A stretch of 15,790 nt of DNA from Planctomyces sp. (lineage in GTDB: Bacteria; Planctomycetota; Planctomycetia; Planctomycetales; Planctomycetaceae), in the NCBI GenBank assembly GCA_005809115.1, contig SYLK01000748.1, forward strand, positions 1 to 15,790, given 5' to 3'. The translations under genes were made by a program, and so were the position numbers. The notes beneath the pieces are model-generated. The model was not told the DNA's origin and did no database searches. It saw nothing but the letters and a program-made list of their open reading frames with translations. Position 1 is the stretch's first letter; each line of letters starts with the position of its first letter. This document shows positions 7,017 through 14,444 of this stretch, piece by piece.

Positions 7017-7571
7017 GGCATGCTACATCCAACCGGAGTTCCAGGCCAAGACCAGAAAACCGGCCGCCTGCCGAGGATCCTGGATGGGTACGCCTGTGCA
7101 GTGATCTTGTTTTTTGTACCGTCAGGCGGCGATCTGCCGGAATGAATGGAGTAACTCGAGCGAATGGGGTGACCGGCATGATCGGTTATGTGGTTTGCGC
7201 GGAAGAGGGCGTGTTGCGCGGAAAAGATCCGGCAAATCGGCCTGTGGCAGTGGCGGGGAAAGGTCCGGTCACTGTTACATGAGCCAGGCTTTCTGCACGT
7301 TGCGCTGTGACCGGCGCCAGAGGTCAAGGACCAGCCAGGCAGTCAGCTGGCACAGACTCAGGAAAGCATCGGCCGAACAATCCGCCCAGTTCGGAATCCA
7401 TCCCGGTTGATCAGTCATCCAGGCGGCCGATGAATTCATGCAGCAGAGCTGCGGGCCGCAGGGCAGATTGATCTCAGGCTGCGGTCACGCAACAGTGTGA
7501 TTCGGGTCAGGAATGCTGCGTTTTCCTGACCCGATTATTTAGCCAGCTGGTTTTTCGGCTGATCCTGAGAG
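7017..7571. other. Gene-free spacer between divergent PEGA and HDOD genes
   Basis: About 555 bases contain no supported gene. A 46-codon frame starting at ATG 7143 has no ribosome site and no recognisable content. The spacer should hold promoters for both flanking genes, but I could not pick a good -35/-10 pair. The only clear structure is the strong hairpin at 7502-7534; CTGCGGGCCGCAG further upstream is a near-palindrome. Confidence 0.5.
7502..7534 (+). promoter_or_regulatory. 12-bp perfect hairpin upstream of the HDOD gene
   Basis: TCGGGTCAGGAA (7502-7513) and TTCCTGACCCGA (7523-7534) are exact reverse complements around a 9-base loop. A T/A-rich stretch (TTATTTAG) follows on the plus strand, so it could be a terminator or attenuator for a transcript entering from the left. 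No plus-strand gene ends nearby. It lies 37 bases before the ATG at 7572, which also fits a 5'-leader structure or an operator. Confidence 0.6.
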
Positions 7572-9236
7572 ATGTCGACGGAATCAGCAGCGGTTGACCG
7601 CCCTGGCGGTCTGCGGGAGAGAACTGTGCCATCATCGCTTGAGACCATCCTTGCATCAGATCGGCTGCCCAGTCTTCCGGAGGTGGCCCTGAGGGTCGTC
7701 GAGGTTTCGCGGAGACCGGATCCTGACTTCAATGAGCTGGCCGCTGTGATTCGCATGGATCCGGCGATTGCCGGTCGGGTTCTCAAGACCGCCAATTCCG
7801 CGCTGCTCGGGATGCGCTGTCGCGCGACTTCGATTGAATCGGCCGTACCCAGACTGGGGAGTACGATGGTTCGTGCGCTGGTTCTGGGATTCAGTCTGGC
7901 GGAGTATCAGGAGCGAAAATCGATCAGTCTGCGACCGTGGTACCAGCAGATCTGGCGTGAGACGCTGACGCAGGCGGCGGCGGCGGAAGTGCTGGCGGAA
8001 CGGCAGCAGGGGGGGGTGGATCCGGGCAGCTGGTTTCTGGCGGGATTGCTGCAGGATGTGGGTCGCCTGGCGATGTTGTCGACGTGCCGCGAGGAGTACG
8101 TGGATCAGGTGCTGGACGTTCGGGATGAGCGGAGTCAGCTGGAGCTGGAGCAGTCGTACTTCGGATTCACGCATGTGGACGTGGGCACGGAGCTGTGCCG
8201 GCGCTGGAGTCTGGAAGACAGCATGGTCGAGGCGATGGCTGTGCATCATGCGGCTGCGCATCGCGTGTTCCCGCTGCGATTTTCGTCGCGGACGATGCTG
8301 GCTGCGGGGTTGATTACAGCGGCGCATTTCGCGGAGTACCTGGAAGAGGTCAGCCGAAATCTGAGCTGCAGTCGCGAGCAGATCGAAAGATTGCTGCTGC
8401 AGGTGTTCGGCTTTCGTCCGAACGACGTTTGTCGTCTGCTGGCGGACGCGGATTCACGGGTCGGCGAATTCGCCGCAGCATTCACCGTGGACATCGGGCA
8501 AACCGCATCCCGTGAAGCGATTCTGGCCGAAGCCCAGGAACTGCTCGCCCGGATTGCCGTCAGCAGCCAGCTGCGGCTGGTGAATGCCGGATCCCGCAGA
8601 CCTGCGAAGGATCGTGGTACGGCGGTCGACGATGAGACTGCCGGCGATCACTGGCGCGACGCGCCAACGGGTGCCTACACCCGCGCCTACCTGAACCACG
8701 CGCTGCCGCTGGCGCTGGCGCAGGCGGAAAAGCAGCGAATTCCCGTGGGTCTGCTGCTGGTTTCGCTCGCCACTCGGGCTCGGGTTCCGTCGCCGCAGGC
8801 CGAGGAAGCAGGTGCTGTGGAGGTCCGTCAGCTCTCCGAGTCAATCAGGCAATCCATCAGAGTGTGCGACAGTGTGATTCGTTTCGGGAGCGATCAGTTT
8901 CTGATCCTGCTGCAGGACATCAATGTGGACATGCTGGTGCTGCTGGCCGACCAGATTCGGCGGCGGGTTGCGCGTGACATCGGCAGTGCCTCGGAAAACG
9001 ACGCGCCGGTACGCTGTGACGTGGCCGCGATCTATTACGAACCCGTCGGTGGGAAACCACAGACGTCCGACTGTCTGCTGCAGGAGCTGGATCGCGGACA
9101 CCGCGAGGCCACACGGCAGTCTGGCGGGCAGACGGTGATCCGGGCGATGGAAAACGGCAGGGCCGTCACGGTCGCGTGGCAGGTGCCACAGACGGTTGGG
9201 ATTCCCCTGGCTGACGGGGCCGCGGCCCTGGTCTGA
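7572..9236 (+). CDS. HDOD-domain protein with degenerate GGDEF domain
   Basis: This is a cytoplasmic regulatory protein of 554 residues. Residues about 24-225 form an HDOD domain (LPSLPEVALRVVEVS at the start, then the DPAIAGRVLKTANSALLG helix pair). The position that is HD in catalytic HD-domain phosphohydrolases is Gln161-Asp162 (LLQDVGRLAM), so no phosphodiesterase activity is expected, as is usual for HDOD. Residues about 360-500 are GGDEF-like: DAPTGAYTRAYL (from Asp363) matches the family start, but the signature reads GSDQF (439-443) instead of GGDEF/GGEEF. It is therefore probably not a working diguanylate cyclase and may only bind nucleotide or partner proteins. HDOD proteins usually act in signalling, motility or stress control. 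The ribosome site is weak (TGAGAG just before the ATG). No partner gene is adjacent. Confidence 0.85.
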   Translation: MSTESAAVDRPGGLRERTVPSSLETILASDRLPSLPEVALRVVEVSRRPDPDFNELAAVIRMDPAIAGRVLKTANSALLGMRCRATSIESAVPRLGSTMVRALVLGFSLAEYQERKSISLRPWYQQIWRETLTQAAAAEVLAERQQGGVDPGSWFLAGLLQDVGRLAMLSTCREEYVDQVLDVRDERSQLELEQSYFGFTHVDVGTELCRRWSLEDSMVEAMAVHHAAAHRVFPLRFSSRTMLAAGLITAAHFAEYLEEVSRNLSCSREQIERLLLQVFGFRPNDVCRLLADADSRVGEFAAAFTVDIGQTASREAILAEAQELLARIAVSSQLRLVNAGSRRPAKDRGTAVDDETAGDHWRDAPTGAYTRAYLNHALPLALAQAEKQRIPVGLLLVSLATRARVPSPQAEEAGAVEVRQLSESIRQSIRVCDSVIRFGSDQFLILLQDINVDMLVLLADQIRRRVARDIGSASENDAPVRCDVAAIYYEPVGGKPQTSDCLLQELDRGHREATRQSGGQTVIRAMENGRAVTVAWQVPQTVGIPLADGAAALV

Positions 9237-9261
9237 ACCGCCGCGTACCGGAGAGCGGGCT

Positions 9262-10215
9262 CTACCAGACGTACTTCTTGCCGATTGCCACGGACGTATC
9301 GCTGCGTCCCCGGATTTCGCTGACGTCAGCCAGTCGGATCAGCAGCAGGCATTCGGAAGCAGCGCTTCCGGAGTCTGGCTGAAAAAAGAGCCGCCCGGCA
9401 TTCCACTCATCGTCGCCGTGGCGACCGATGACCGCGACTTCACCGCGATGCAGTTTGACGCGGAACTGATGCTGGTACAGCGGGATTGTATTCTGGCGTA
9501 CGGGCAGCTGGCTGTTGTTCCCCTGAATGGTCAGACGCGTCGTGGCTGTGCCGGCGTAGATCTGCGGCACGGCCGTCAGCAGCGCCCAGTCGGAGTTCAG
9601 CTCTGTCACTGTGACCTCGACGGCACAGCGCAGATTCCGCAGATCCTGGAGCCCCTGGAGTTCTGCGATGGAATCGACCGGAATCACGGCGGGATCGAGA
9701 GCGGGCTGGACCTCCAGTCTCGTGACGCCGCGTTCGAACACGGAGAATGTCGGACCAACCGGGAGCTGGAAGTTATGGTCCAGCGCAGCGATATCCGTTT
9801 CCGCGGAACCTGATGTGGCCACCTGTGTGGCATCACGCGCAAGGCTTTGCAGAGCCCAGGGCATTGATCCACCGGCGACTCCCACGCGAAACCCGCCCCG
9901 ATTGAGTCGCTGCCGGTCTTCCGGAGACATGAGTCCGCTTTCGTCCAGTCCTTCCCACACGAGTGTGCGGATGCGGGGATCGCTGACCGGCTGGCGGACG
10001 ATATTGGCCTCAACGATGGCGGCCTTCAGCACGCGGGACGCGGATTGCTCTGTGTCCGCGTGCTGTGGGCCTGCGTTCTTCCGCAGTTCCGGCCATGTGA
10101 TATCCATGCCGTCGGGATCGCCATCCGATCGAAACAGGGCGCAGCCGCTGATCACAAGCAGCGTTGCCAGGACGGGGAGTGACAGGGAAGACTTCGCGCA
10201 CATGTCTGAATTCAC
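9262..10215 (-). CDS. Lipoprotein of unknown function
   Basis: I do not recognise this 317-residue protein. It starts with a GTG at 10215 (AGG 5 bases upstream); ATG 10203 is an alternative. A short signal peptide, SLPVLATLLVISGC, ends in a lipobox with Cys25, so it is probably membrane-anchored. The mature part is mixed alpha/beta with no cysteine motif or enzymatic signature that I can name; it includes MDITWPELRKNAGPQ, a PVGPTFSVFERGVTRLEV stretch and a C-terminal beta-rich half ending in SVAIGKKYVW. It lies tail to tail with the HDOD gene (25-base gap) and head to head with ispF across a structured 300-base spacer. Confidence 0.7.
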   Translation of the reverse strand: MNSDMCAKSSLSLPVLATLLVISGCALFRSDGDPDGMDITWPELRKNAGPQHADTEQSASRVLKAAIVEANIVRQPVSDPRIRTLVWEGLDESGLMSPEDRQRLNRGGFRVGVAGGSMPWALQSLARDATQVATSGSAETDIAALDHNFQLPVGPTFSVFERGVTRLEVQPALDPAVIPVDSIAELQGLQDLRNLRCAVEVTVTELNSDWALLTAVPQIYAGTATTRLTIQGNNSQLPVRQNTIPLYQHQFRVKLHRGEVAVIGRHGDDEWNAGRLFFQPDSGSAASECLLLIRLADVSEIRGRSDTSVAIGKKYVW

Positions 10216-10293
10216 TGCCTGACAGGTTCTGAGTCAGCGGTGTCCCGCTGCGGCCTGAAGCCTGGGACTGCAGCGCGGACTCAGATATCGTAC

Positions 10294-10376
10294 GTGTCGT
10301 GAAAGCCGAAAATTCGGCGGCACGAGAACTCCGGAAACCGGAGCGGGATCCGGAGTGCCGCGGGACACTACGACAC
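10294..10376. repeat. Nested inverted repeat, three coaxial stems
   Basis: The outer stem is GTGTCGT (10294-10300) with ACGACAC (10370-10376). The middle stem is GCGGCAC (10317-10323) with GTGCCGC (10355-10361). The inner stem is CTCCGG (10329-10334) with CCGGAG (10338-10343), around an AAA loop. All three are exact and nested in the right order. A competing local hairpin, GCCGAA/TTCGGC (10305-10318), overlaps the left arm of the middle stem. The layout resembles a structured RNA leader or a small palindromic mobile repeat. Confidence 0.55.
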
Positions 10377-10409
10377 ATGATCGATCTGAGTCAACGCGCG
10401 TTTTCTGCG

Positions 10410-10462
10410 GGATTCCGGATGTTGCCCGAAATTCCGCGGAAATCCGGGGCAGCCCGGAATCC
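10410..10462. repeat. Second nested inverted repeat upstream of ispF
   Basis: GGATTCCGG (10410-10418) pairs with CCGGAATCC (10454-10462), TGCCC (10423-10427) pairs with GGGCA (10447-10451), and the centre holds the perfect palindrome TTCCGCGGAA (10432-10441). It lies 33 bases after the first nested repeat and 54 bases before the ispF start, so it is probably in the ispF leader if transcription starts upstream. Confidence 0.55.
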
Positions 10463-10516
10463 GACGGCTTTCTGATTCAGACGGGTGGCCGGACCTGCCG
10501 GTCATGGGGCTGTGAG

Positions 10517-11017
10517 ATGCAGAAAATGCCGATTCGGACGGGAGAGGGCCACGATACTCATCGGATCATTTCTGATCGACCGCTGAGGCTGGGTGGCGTC
10601 CAGATTGACGGTGCCGGATTCGGGCTGGAGGGACACAGCGATGCCGACGTGCTGCTGCACGCCGTCACCGATGCATTGCTGGGAGCTGCCGGACTGGGCG
10701 ACATCGGCGACTGGTTTCCCGACACCGATGATCGCTGGAAAGGAGCCGATTCGGCCGAGCTGCTGCGGATCGTCGCGGCGGACATTGCGCAGCGGGGGTG
10801 GAGAATTCTGAATCTTGACTGTACGATTCACGCTGAACGGCCGAAGCTGACGGTATGGAAACCGGAGATTCGGAAGCGCCTGGCGGACCTGCTGGGCGTC
10901 ACACCGGGCGAGGTGAACGTCAAAGCCAAGTCCGGTGAGAAAGTGGGGCCGGTCGGCCGCGGGGAGTGTCTGTCCGCAGATGCTGTGGTGTTGTTGTGGC
11001 ACACCGGACCGGCCTGA
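10517..11017 (+). CDS. ispF: 2-C-methyl-D-erythritol 2,4-cyclodiphosphate synthase
   Basis: IspF catalyses the fifth step of the methylerythritol phosphate pathway, turning CDP-methylerythritol 2-phosphate into the cyclodiphosphate with release of CMP, in the cytoplasm as a trimer. From ATG 10517 the protein has 166 residues, close to the family's 157-160; ATG 10526 is also possible. GGGG lies about 8 bases upstream of 10517. The metal ligands Asp13, His15 (GHDTHR) and His48 are present, as are the HSDADVLLHAVTDALLGAAG helix, GDIGDWFPDTD and the C-terminal VNVKAKSGEKVGPVGRGE motif. In many bacteria ispF is fused to or next to ispD; here it heads a group with ruvC and ruvA, with no ispD in view. 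Confidence 0.95.
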   Translation: MQKMPIRTGEGHDTHRIISDRPLRLGGVQIDGAGFGLEGHSDADVLLHAVTDALLGAAGLGDIGDWFPDTDDRWKGADSAELLRIVAADIAQRGWRILNLDCTIHAERPKLTVWKPEIRKRLADLLGVTPGEVNVKAKSGEKVGPVGRGECLSADAVVLLWHTGPA

Positions 11018-11049
11018 GTCCCTTGTGTCACCATGCAGGGAAGCGGACC

Positions 11050-11574
11050 ATGCCATTTTCCGTGAGGCCTCACCACCATATGCCAAAACAGCTGCGATAT
11101 CTGGGGATCGACCCGGGACTGCAGCGGACCGGGTATGCCGTGATCGAGCGCACGGCGCTCGGGCCGGTGCTGCGTGAAGGCGGCATCATTCAGTCCACAG
11201 CGCAGAGTCCGCTGCACCTTCGCGTCCAGGAAATCAGCGTCGGACTGCGGGAGATTCTGCAGGAATTCACCCCGGGAATCGTGGCGATCGAGCAGGTTTT
11301 TTCATTGTCCCGGAACTTCAGGTCCGGACTGTTGCTGGCTCATGCGCGGGGAGCCATCCTGCTGACTGTGGCGGATGCGGGAATTCCGGTGGTGCATTAC
11401 AGTGCCACGCAGATCAAGCGGCTTCTGACGGGCAGTGGCAGGGCGCCCAAGGAGCAGATTCAGCATGCAGTCCAGGCTGAGCTGCGTCTGGCTGCGCTGC
11501 CCGAACCGAACGACGTGGCGGACGCGTCGGCAGTGGCACTGTGCCTGTATCATTCCGTCCGAATCGCGGCCTGA
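11050..11574 (+). CDS. ruvC: Holliday junction endonuclease RuvC
   Basis: RuvC cuts Holliday junctions symmetrically during recombinational repair, working with the RuvAB branch migration motor. From ATG 11050 the protein has 174 residues; AGGGA lies 8 bases upstream (11037-11041), which favours this start over ATG 11080, though homologues usually begin near the latter (MPKQLRYLGIDPG). The four catalytic acidic residues are all visible: Asp21 in GIDPG, Glu81 in AIEQVF, and Asp155 and Asp158 in NDVADASAVAL. The RNase H-like fold is complete and of standard length. It lies 32 bases after ispF and 24 bases before ruvA on the same strand, so the three are probably one transcript. Confidence 0.95.
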   Translation: MPFSVRPHHHMPKQLRYLGIDPGLQRTGYAVIERTALGPVLREGGIIQSTAQSPLHLRVQEISVGLREILQEFTPGIVAIEQVFSLSRNFRSGLLLAHARGAILLTVADAGIPVVHYSATQIKRLLTGSGRAPKEQIQHAVQAELRLAALPEPNDVADASAVALCLYHSVRIAA

Positions 11575-11588
11575 TTCTTCTCCTGCGT

Positions 11589-11594
11589 GAGGTG
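11589..11594 (+). promoter_or_regulatory. Ribosome binding site deciding the ruvA start
   Basis: GAGGTG lies just upstream of a TTG at 11599 (6 bases from GAGG). This supports TTG as the ruvA initiator rather than the GTG at 11587, because the protein then begins MITRITG, like other RuvA proteins. Confidence 0.6.
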
Positions 11595-11598
11595 TCTG

Positions 11599-12225
11599 TT
11601 GATTACGCGTATTACGGGCGTTCTGGTCGCTGTCAGTGACGTCGCCGCCACAATTCGCATCGGAGGTTTCGAGTATGAAGTGCTGATACCTGACCTGGTG
11701 CGGCGTCAGCTGTCGCCCCGAATCAACGACGAAATCAGCCTCAGAACGATTGAATACCTTGACGGCAATCCGCAGCAGGGTCGACTCATCCCGAGGATCG
11801 TGGGCTTCACCTGCGACGCGGAAAAGGAGTTCTTTGAACTGTTCTGTTCCGTGGACGGCGTCGGCGTGAAAAAGGCGCTGCGCGCAATGGTGCGTCCGGT
11901 TCGCGAAGTTGCCGAGGCCATTGAGGAACAGGACGTGAAAACGCTGAGCACACTTCCCGGCGTGGGACCTGCCGTGGCCGAACGAATTATCGCCAAGCTC
12001 CGCCGCAAAATGACCAAGTTCGCCCTGATGATCGCCGCCAGTGTGCCAGCCGGTGAAGAAGGCACTTCCGATCTGATGTCCGAGGCTTACGAGGCCCTGC
12101 TCAGCGTGGGACACTCGCCGTCCGATGCACGCGACCGCCTCGAGACCGTCATGGCCACCCGCCGTCGCTTCAAATCCGTGGAAGATATTCTGGCCGAGAT
12201 CTACCAGCGTCAGCGGTCGTCCTGA
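11599..12225 (+). CDS. ruvA: Holliday junction branch migration protein RuvA
   Basis: RuvA forms a tetramer that grips the Holliday junction and loads the RuvB motor. From TTG 11599 it has 208 residues, normal for the family. Domain I (about 1-65) is the OB fold (MITRITGVLVAV, GGFEYEVLIP). Domain II has two helix-hairpin-helix motifs, VDGVGVKKAL (85-94) and LPGVGPAVAERIIAKL (119-134). The C-terminal domain III (about 155-208, SEAYEALLSVGHSPSDARD) is the part that contacts RuvB. The YLDGNPQQGRLIPR stretch (53-66) departs from proteobacterial RuvA, and I associate it with planctomycetes. The next plus-strand gene is far away, so ruvB must lie elsewhere. Its last 16 bases overlap the converging glycerate kinase gene. 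Confidence 0.95.
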   Translation: MITRITGVLVAVSDVAATIRIGGFEYEVLIPDLVRRQLSPRINDEISLRTIEYLDGNPQQGRLIPRIVGFTCDAEKEFFELFCSVDGVGVKKALRAMVRPVREVAEAIEEQDVKTLSTLPGVGPAVAERIIAKLRRKMTKFALMIAASVPAGEEGTSDLMSEAYEALLSVGHSPSDARDRLETVMATRRRFKSVEDILAEIYQRQRSS

Positions 12226-13616
12226 GCCGTCACCAGACCGACTCGCAGGTCCATCACATTCGTGTGGGTGGGACCGATGACCAGCAGTGCCCCGAGCGTA
12301 CGGAGGATCGGGCAGGAGTTGTTGATTCGCAGCGCTTCTGATGGGTTCAGCTGCAGCGCACGCATCGTCCGGACGATCGACGCATCCGCTACCGCGCCGG
12401 CGGCATCCGTCGGGCCGTCGTCTCCGTCCGTCCCGCCTGACAGCAGGGTCAGGCCGCGCCAGATTTCCGGCTCGGGTGCCTCCGCAAGCGCCGCCAGCAC
12501 CAGTTCCTGATTCCGTCCGCCAAGCCGTGGCACGCTGACAGGGGCCAGCTTCACCGTTGGTTCGCCGCCGCTCAGCAGGCAGAGCCGATCACTGGTTGTC
12601 GCGACCCCGGGGGACTCCGCGGCTGCGTCACGGCATCGCATCTGCCGCATCAGCCGAAACAGCTTTCGGCCTTCTTCCGCGGCCTCACCCTGATTGTCCG
12701 AGCCCAGCATGATGACGGTGTACCCCAGATCGATCGCCTCATCCTTCGCGGCTGCCATGGCAGTGGCGTTGCTGCCGATAATCTGATTCAGCACCTCACA
12801 TCGCGGACCAGCTGACGTGCGCCCCTGTGTCACATCCTGCGCCTGACGCAACGCCTGTTCACGCAGGAACTCAGTGACCTCGGCCGGAATCCGACCATCA
12901 AGCAGCCCGCGACGTTCCAGCACTGTCAGCGCATCGCGGGCCGTTGATGGGCTGGCCACCGTTGGTCCGGATCCGATAATTGGAAGAGGGTCGCCCACGA
13001 CGTCGGAGATCACGAGAGCGATCAGCGTTCCGGCTCGGCAGGCGGCCGCCAGCTGTCCGCCCTTGACCATGGACAGCTGGGTGCGCACCAGATTCAGCTC
13101 ATCAATCGGGGCGCCGTCTGCGGCCAGAGCACGCGTCACCGCCAGTTTTCGTTCCAGCGACACCGCTGGCGGGGGCTGGCAGAGCAGGGCACTGGCGCCT
13201 CCGGAAATCAGCGTCAGACAGAGATCGTCCGGCCCCAGCTCCTGAACCCGCCTCAGGATTTCGGCAGTTCCTGCCACTCCCGCAGCCGTCGGTTCGTTGA
13301 TCCCGGGAGGCCTCGCTGCGTGCAGGTGAATTCGGGTCAGCGCCCTGACGCAGTCCGAAGGCACGTTCACCCAGCCGGAGATCTGACAGCTCGAGGGACA
13401 ACTGGCCAGCGCCTGTTCGACTCCCGCAGCCATTCCGGCCCCGGCTTTTCCAGCACCGACCACTTCGATCCGCCGCAGTGCCGACATCCTGAACCGCCGT
13501 CCGCACACCACCAGCCAGTCGCCGTCCAGCCGAATCTGACTCGCCGTCAGGCGCGTCGAATCGACAGCTGCCACGCCGGCTTTCCAGATTCTGATGGCAT
13601 CGTCACGAGAATTCAT
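12210..13616 (-). CDS. Glycerate kinase, MOFRL family (GK-II type)
   Basis: This is a 468-residue cytoplasmic kinase that phosphorylates D-glycerate, probably at the 2-position, feeding glycolysis from glyoxylate, serine or sugar-acid breakdown. The N-terminal DUF4147 domain has the lysine-containing VVGAGKAGAGMA (Lys57), followed by LISGGASALLCQPPP. The C-terminal MOFRL domain carries LLSGGEPTVKL, GGRNQELVLAALAEAPEPE and the hallmark TDGDDGPTDAAGAV, and ends in GPTHTNVMDLRVGLV. All expected blocks are present and the length is normal. The start at ATG 13616 is the family's usual position, though no good ribosome site precedes it. The gene converges on ruvA with a 16-base overlap of coding ends, so antisense interference between the two transcripts is possible. 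No other glycerate pathway gene is visible. Confidence 0.92.
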   Translation of the reverse strand: MNSRDDAIRIWKAGVAAVDSTRLTASQIRLDGDWLVVCGRRFRMSALRRIEVVGAGKAGAGMAAGVEQALASCPSSCQISGWVNVPSDCVRALTRIHLHAARPPGINEPTAAGVAGTAEILRRVQELGPDDLCLTLISGGASALLCQPPPAVSLERKLAVTRALAADGAPIDELNLVRTQLSMVKGGQLAAACRAGTLIALVISDVVGDPLPIIGSGPTVASPSTARDALTVLERRGLLDGRIPAEVTEFLREQALRQAQDVTQGRTSAGPRCEVLNQIIGSNATAMAAAKDEAIDLGYTVIMLGSDNQGEAAEEGRKLFRLMRQMRCRDAAAESPGVATTSDRLCLLSGGEPTVKLAPVSVPRLGGRNQELVLAALAEAPEPEIWRGLTLLSGGTDGDDGPTDAAGAVADASIVRTMRALQLNPSEALRINNSCPILRTLGALLVIGPTHTNVMDLRVGLVTAQDDR

Positions 13617-13673
13617 GGGCTGACAGCGGGAAACGGGACACTCCCCATCGGTGCCGTCTTTTCACGGCGGCGC

Positions 13674-13898
13674 TCAGGCGCTGGGACGCATGTGACCATA
13701 TGTTGACAGAACTTCAAAGAGATCTGCTGACACTCGAATCTCCTCGTCGGCAAAATCCTGCAGCCAGCTCCGATCCCAGATGATGGCATCGGCCAGAATC
13801 CGCGTCAGTTCTTCCAGCGTCATGGAAACTTCCGGTTCCGATACGGTTGCTGTCTGCTGTTCATCCGCCCCGATGAACAAACGTAGTCTGGGTCGCAT
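13674..13898 (-). CDS. Small orphan protein
   Basis: This gives 74 residues from ATG 13898, chosen because AAGGA lies 7 bases upstream (13906-13910); the frame stays open to a TTG at 13931. I do not recognise it by name, although short proteins with a similar layout (MTLEELTRILADAIIWDRSW, then LQDFADEEIRVSADLFEVL) seem familiar from planctomycetes; that is memory, not a search. The sequence is acidic and mainly helical, with no signal peptide, membrane segment or cysteine motif. It lies 57 bases upstream of the glycerate kinase on the same strand and may share its transcript. Confidence 0.65.
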   Translation of the reverse strand: MRPRLRLFIGADEQQTATVSEPEVSMTLEELTRILADAIIWDRSWLQDFADEEIRVSADLFEVLSTYGHMRPSA

Positions 13899-14324
13899 CC
13901 GACCGTCCTTGATCATGAAATTGTGCACCAATTTTCAGGAACTGCCACAGGAAACTGCTGACAGGTGTCCGCAGCTGCGGGAGTCTCTGAAACCGCCTCT
14001 TCCCCTTGAACACAATTATCGGGTGAATTCGACGGGAGCATTCATCGAAAATTCGGATTGTGTCGGTCGTTCCGCTTCGGACAGTTCTGACAGTTCCTCC
14101 GGCCGCACCGAGTTCCGCGGAGAAGGGGCATCCGGAACGCGGAAAAATCCTCACAAAAATCCTTCGCGGCGTTGCCTTTCAGGGCGAAACGACTGCACGT
14201 GCCGCCAACCGCATTCCCGCAAACACGCCATCGCCGGCGCGCGGCGGCAGGTGCTGGACGAGACATCGCCGAAACACAACGGGGGCATTCTCCTGGTGCC
14301 TGCCTTTGCCTCAATCCGGAATAG
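13899..14324. other. Gene-free spacer
   Basis: About 425 bases upstream of the tandem repeat show no supported gene on either strand. GACAGTTC occurs twice in tandem near 14080, CGCAGCTGCG is a palindrome near 13973, and GTTCCG/CGGAAC form a loose inverted repeat near 14113-14138. No tRNA-like fold was seen. The promoter for the small orphan gene probably lies at the left end of this stretch. Confidence 0.4.
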
Positions 14325-14444
14325 CGGCCGATGCGAGGATCACGGCCGATGCGAGGGTGGCGATTGACACGGATGGCGATTGACAGGGATGGCGATTGAC
14401 AGGGATGGCGATTGACAGGGATGGCGATTGACAGGGATGGCGAT
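14325..14444. repeat. 16-bp tandem repeat (minisatellite) with degenerate left units
   Basis: Four exact copies of GGCGATTGACAGGGAT start at 14375, 14391, 14407 and 14423. They are preceded by a one-base variant (GGCGATTGACACGGAT, 14359) and followed by a partial GGCGAT (14439-14444). To the left, two copies of CGGCCGATGCGAGG (14325 and 14343, 18 bases apart) look like older, diverged units. A 16-base period is not a multiple of three, so the array is not coding. Each of the five right-hand units contains a perfect TTGACA. Confidence 0.95.

Larger units (their letters stand above)
10216..10516. other. Gene-free, inverted-repeat-rich spacer upstream of ispF
   Basis: The 301 bases between the divergent lipoprotein gene and ispF contain no supported gene; the reading frame of ispF stays open back to 10355, but that extension is unlike any IspF. 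The spacer is dense in CCGGA/TCCGG words and holds two nested inverted-repeat structures, annotated separately. I could not assign a confident promoter. Confidence 0.5.

Noticed and set aside
7143..7282. Possible 46-codon gene in the spacer before the HDOD gene
   Set aside because: No ribosome site and no recognisable protein features, and the length is expected by chance at this GC content.
10355..10516. N-terminal extension of ispF by 54 codons
   Set aside because: It runs through the inverted-repeat region, has no similarity to IspF, and the family protein begins at the RTGEGHDTHR segment.
13932..14324. Searched for tRNA or other structural RNA genes
   Set aside because: No cloverleaf-compatible arms or T-loop-like GTTCGANTC sequence were found in this spacer.
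14325..14444. Short direct repeats considered as a CRISPR array
   Set aside because: Units are 16 bp and contiguous with no spacers, and no cas genes are nearby; it is a minisatellite.
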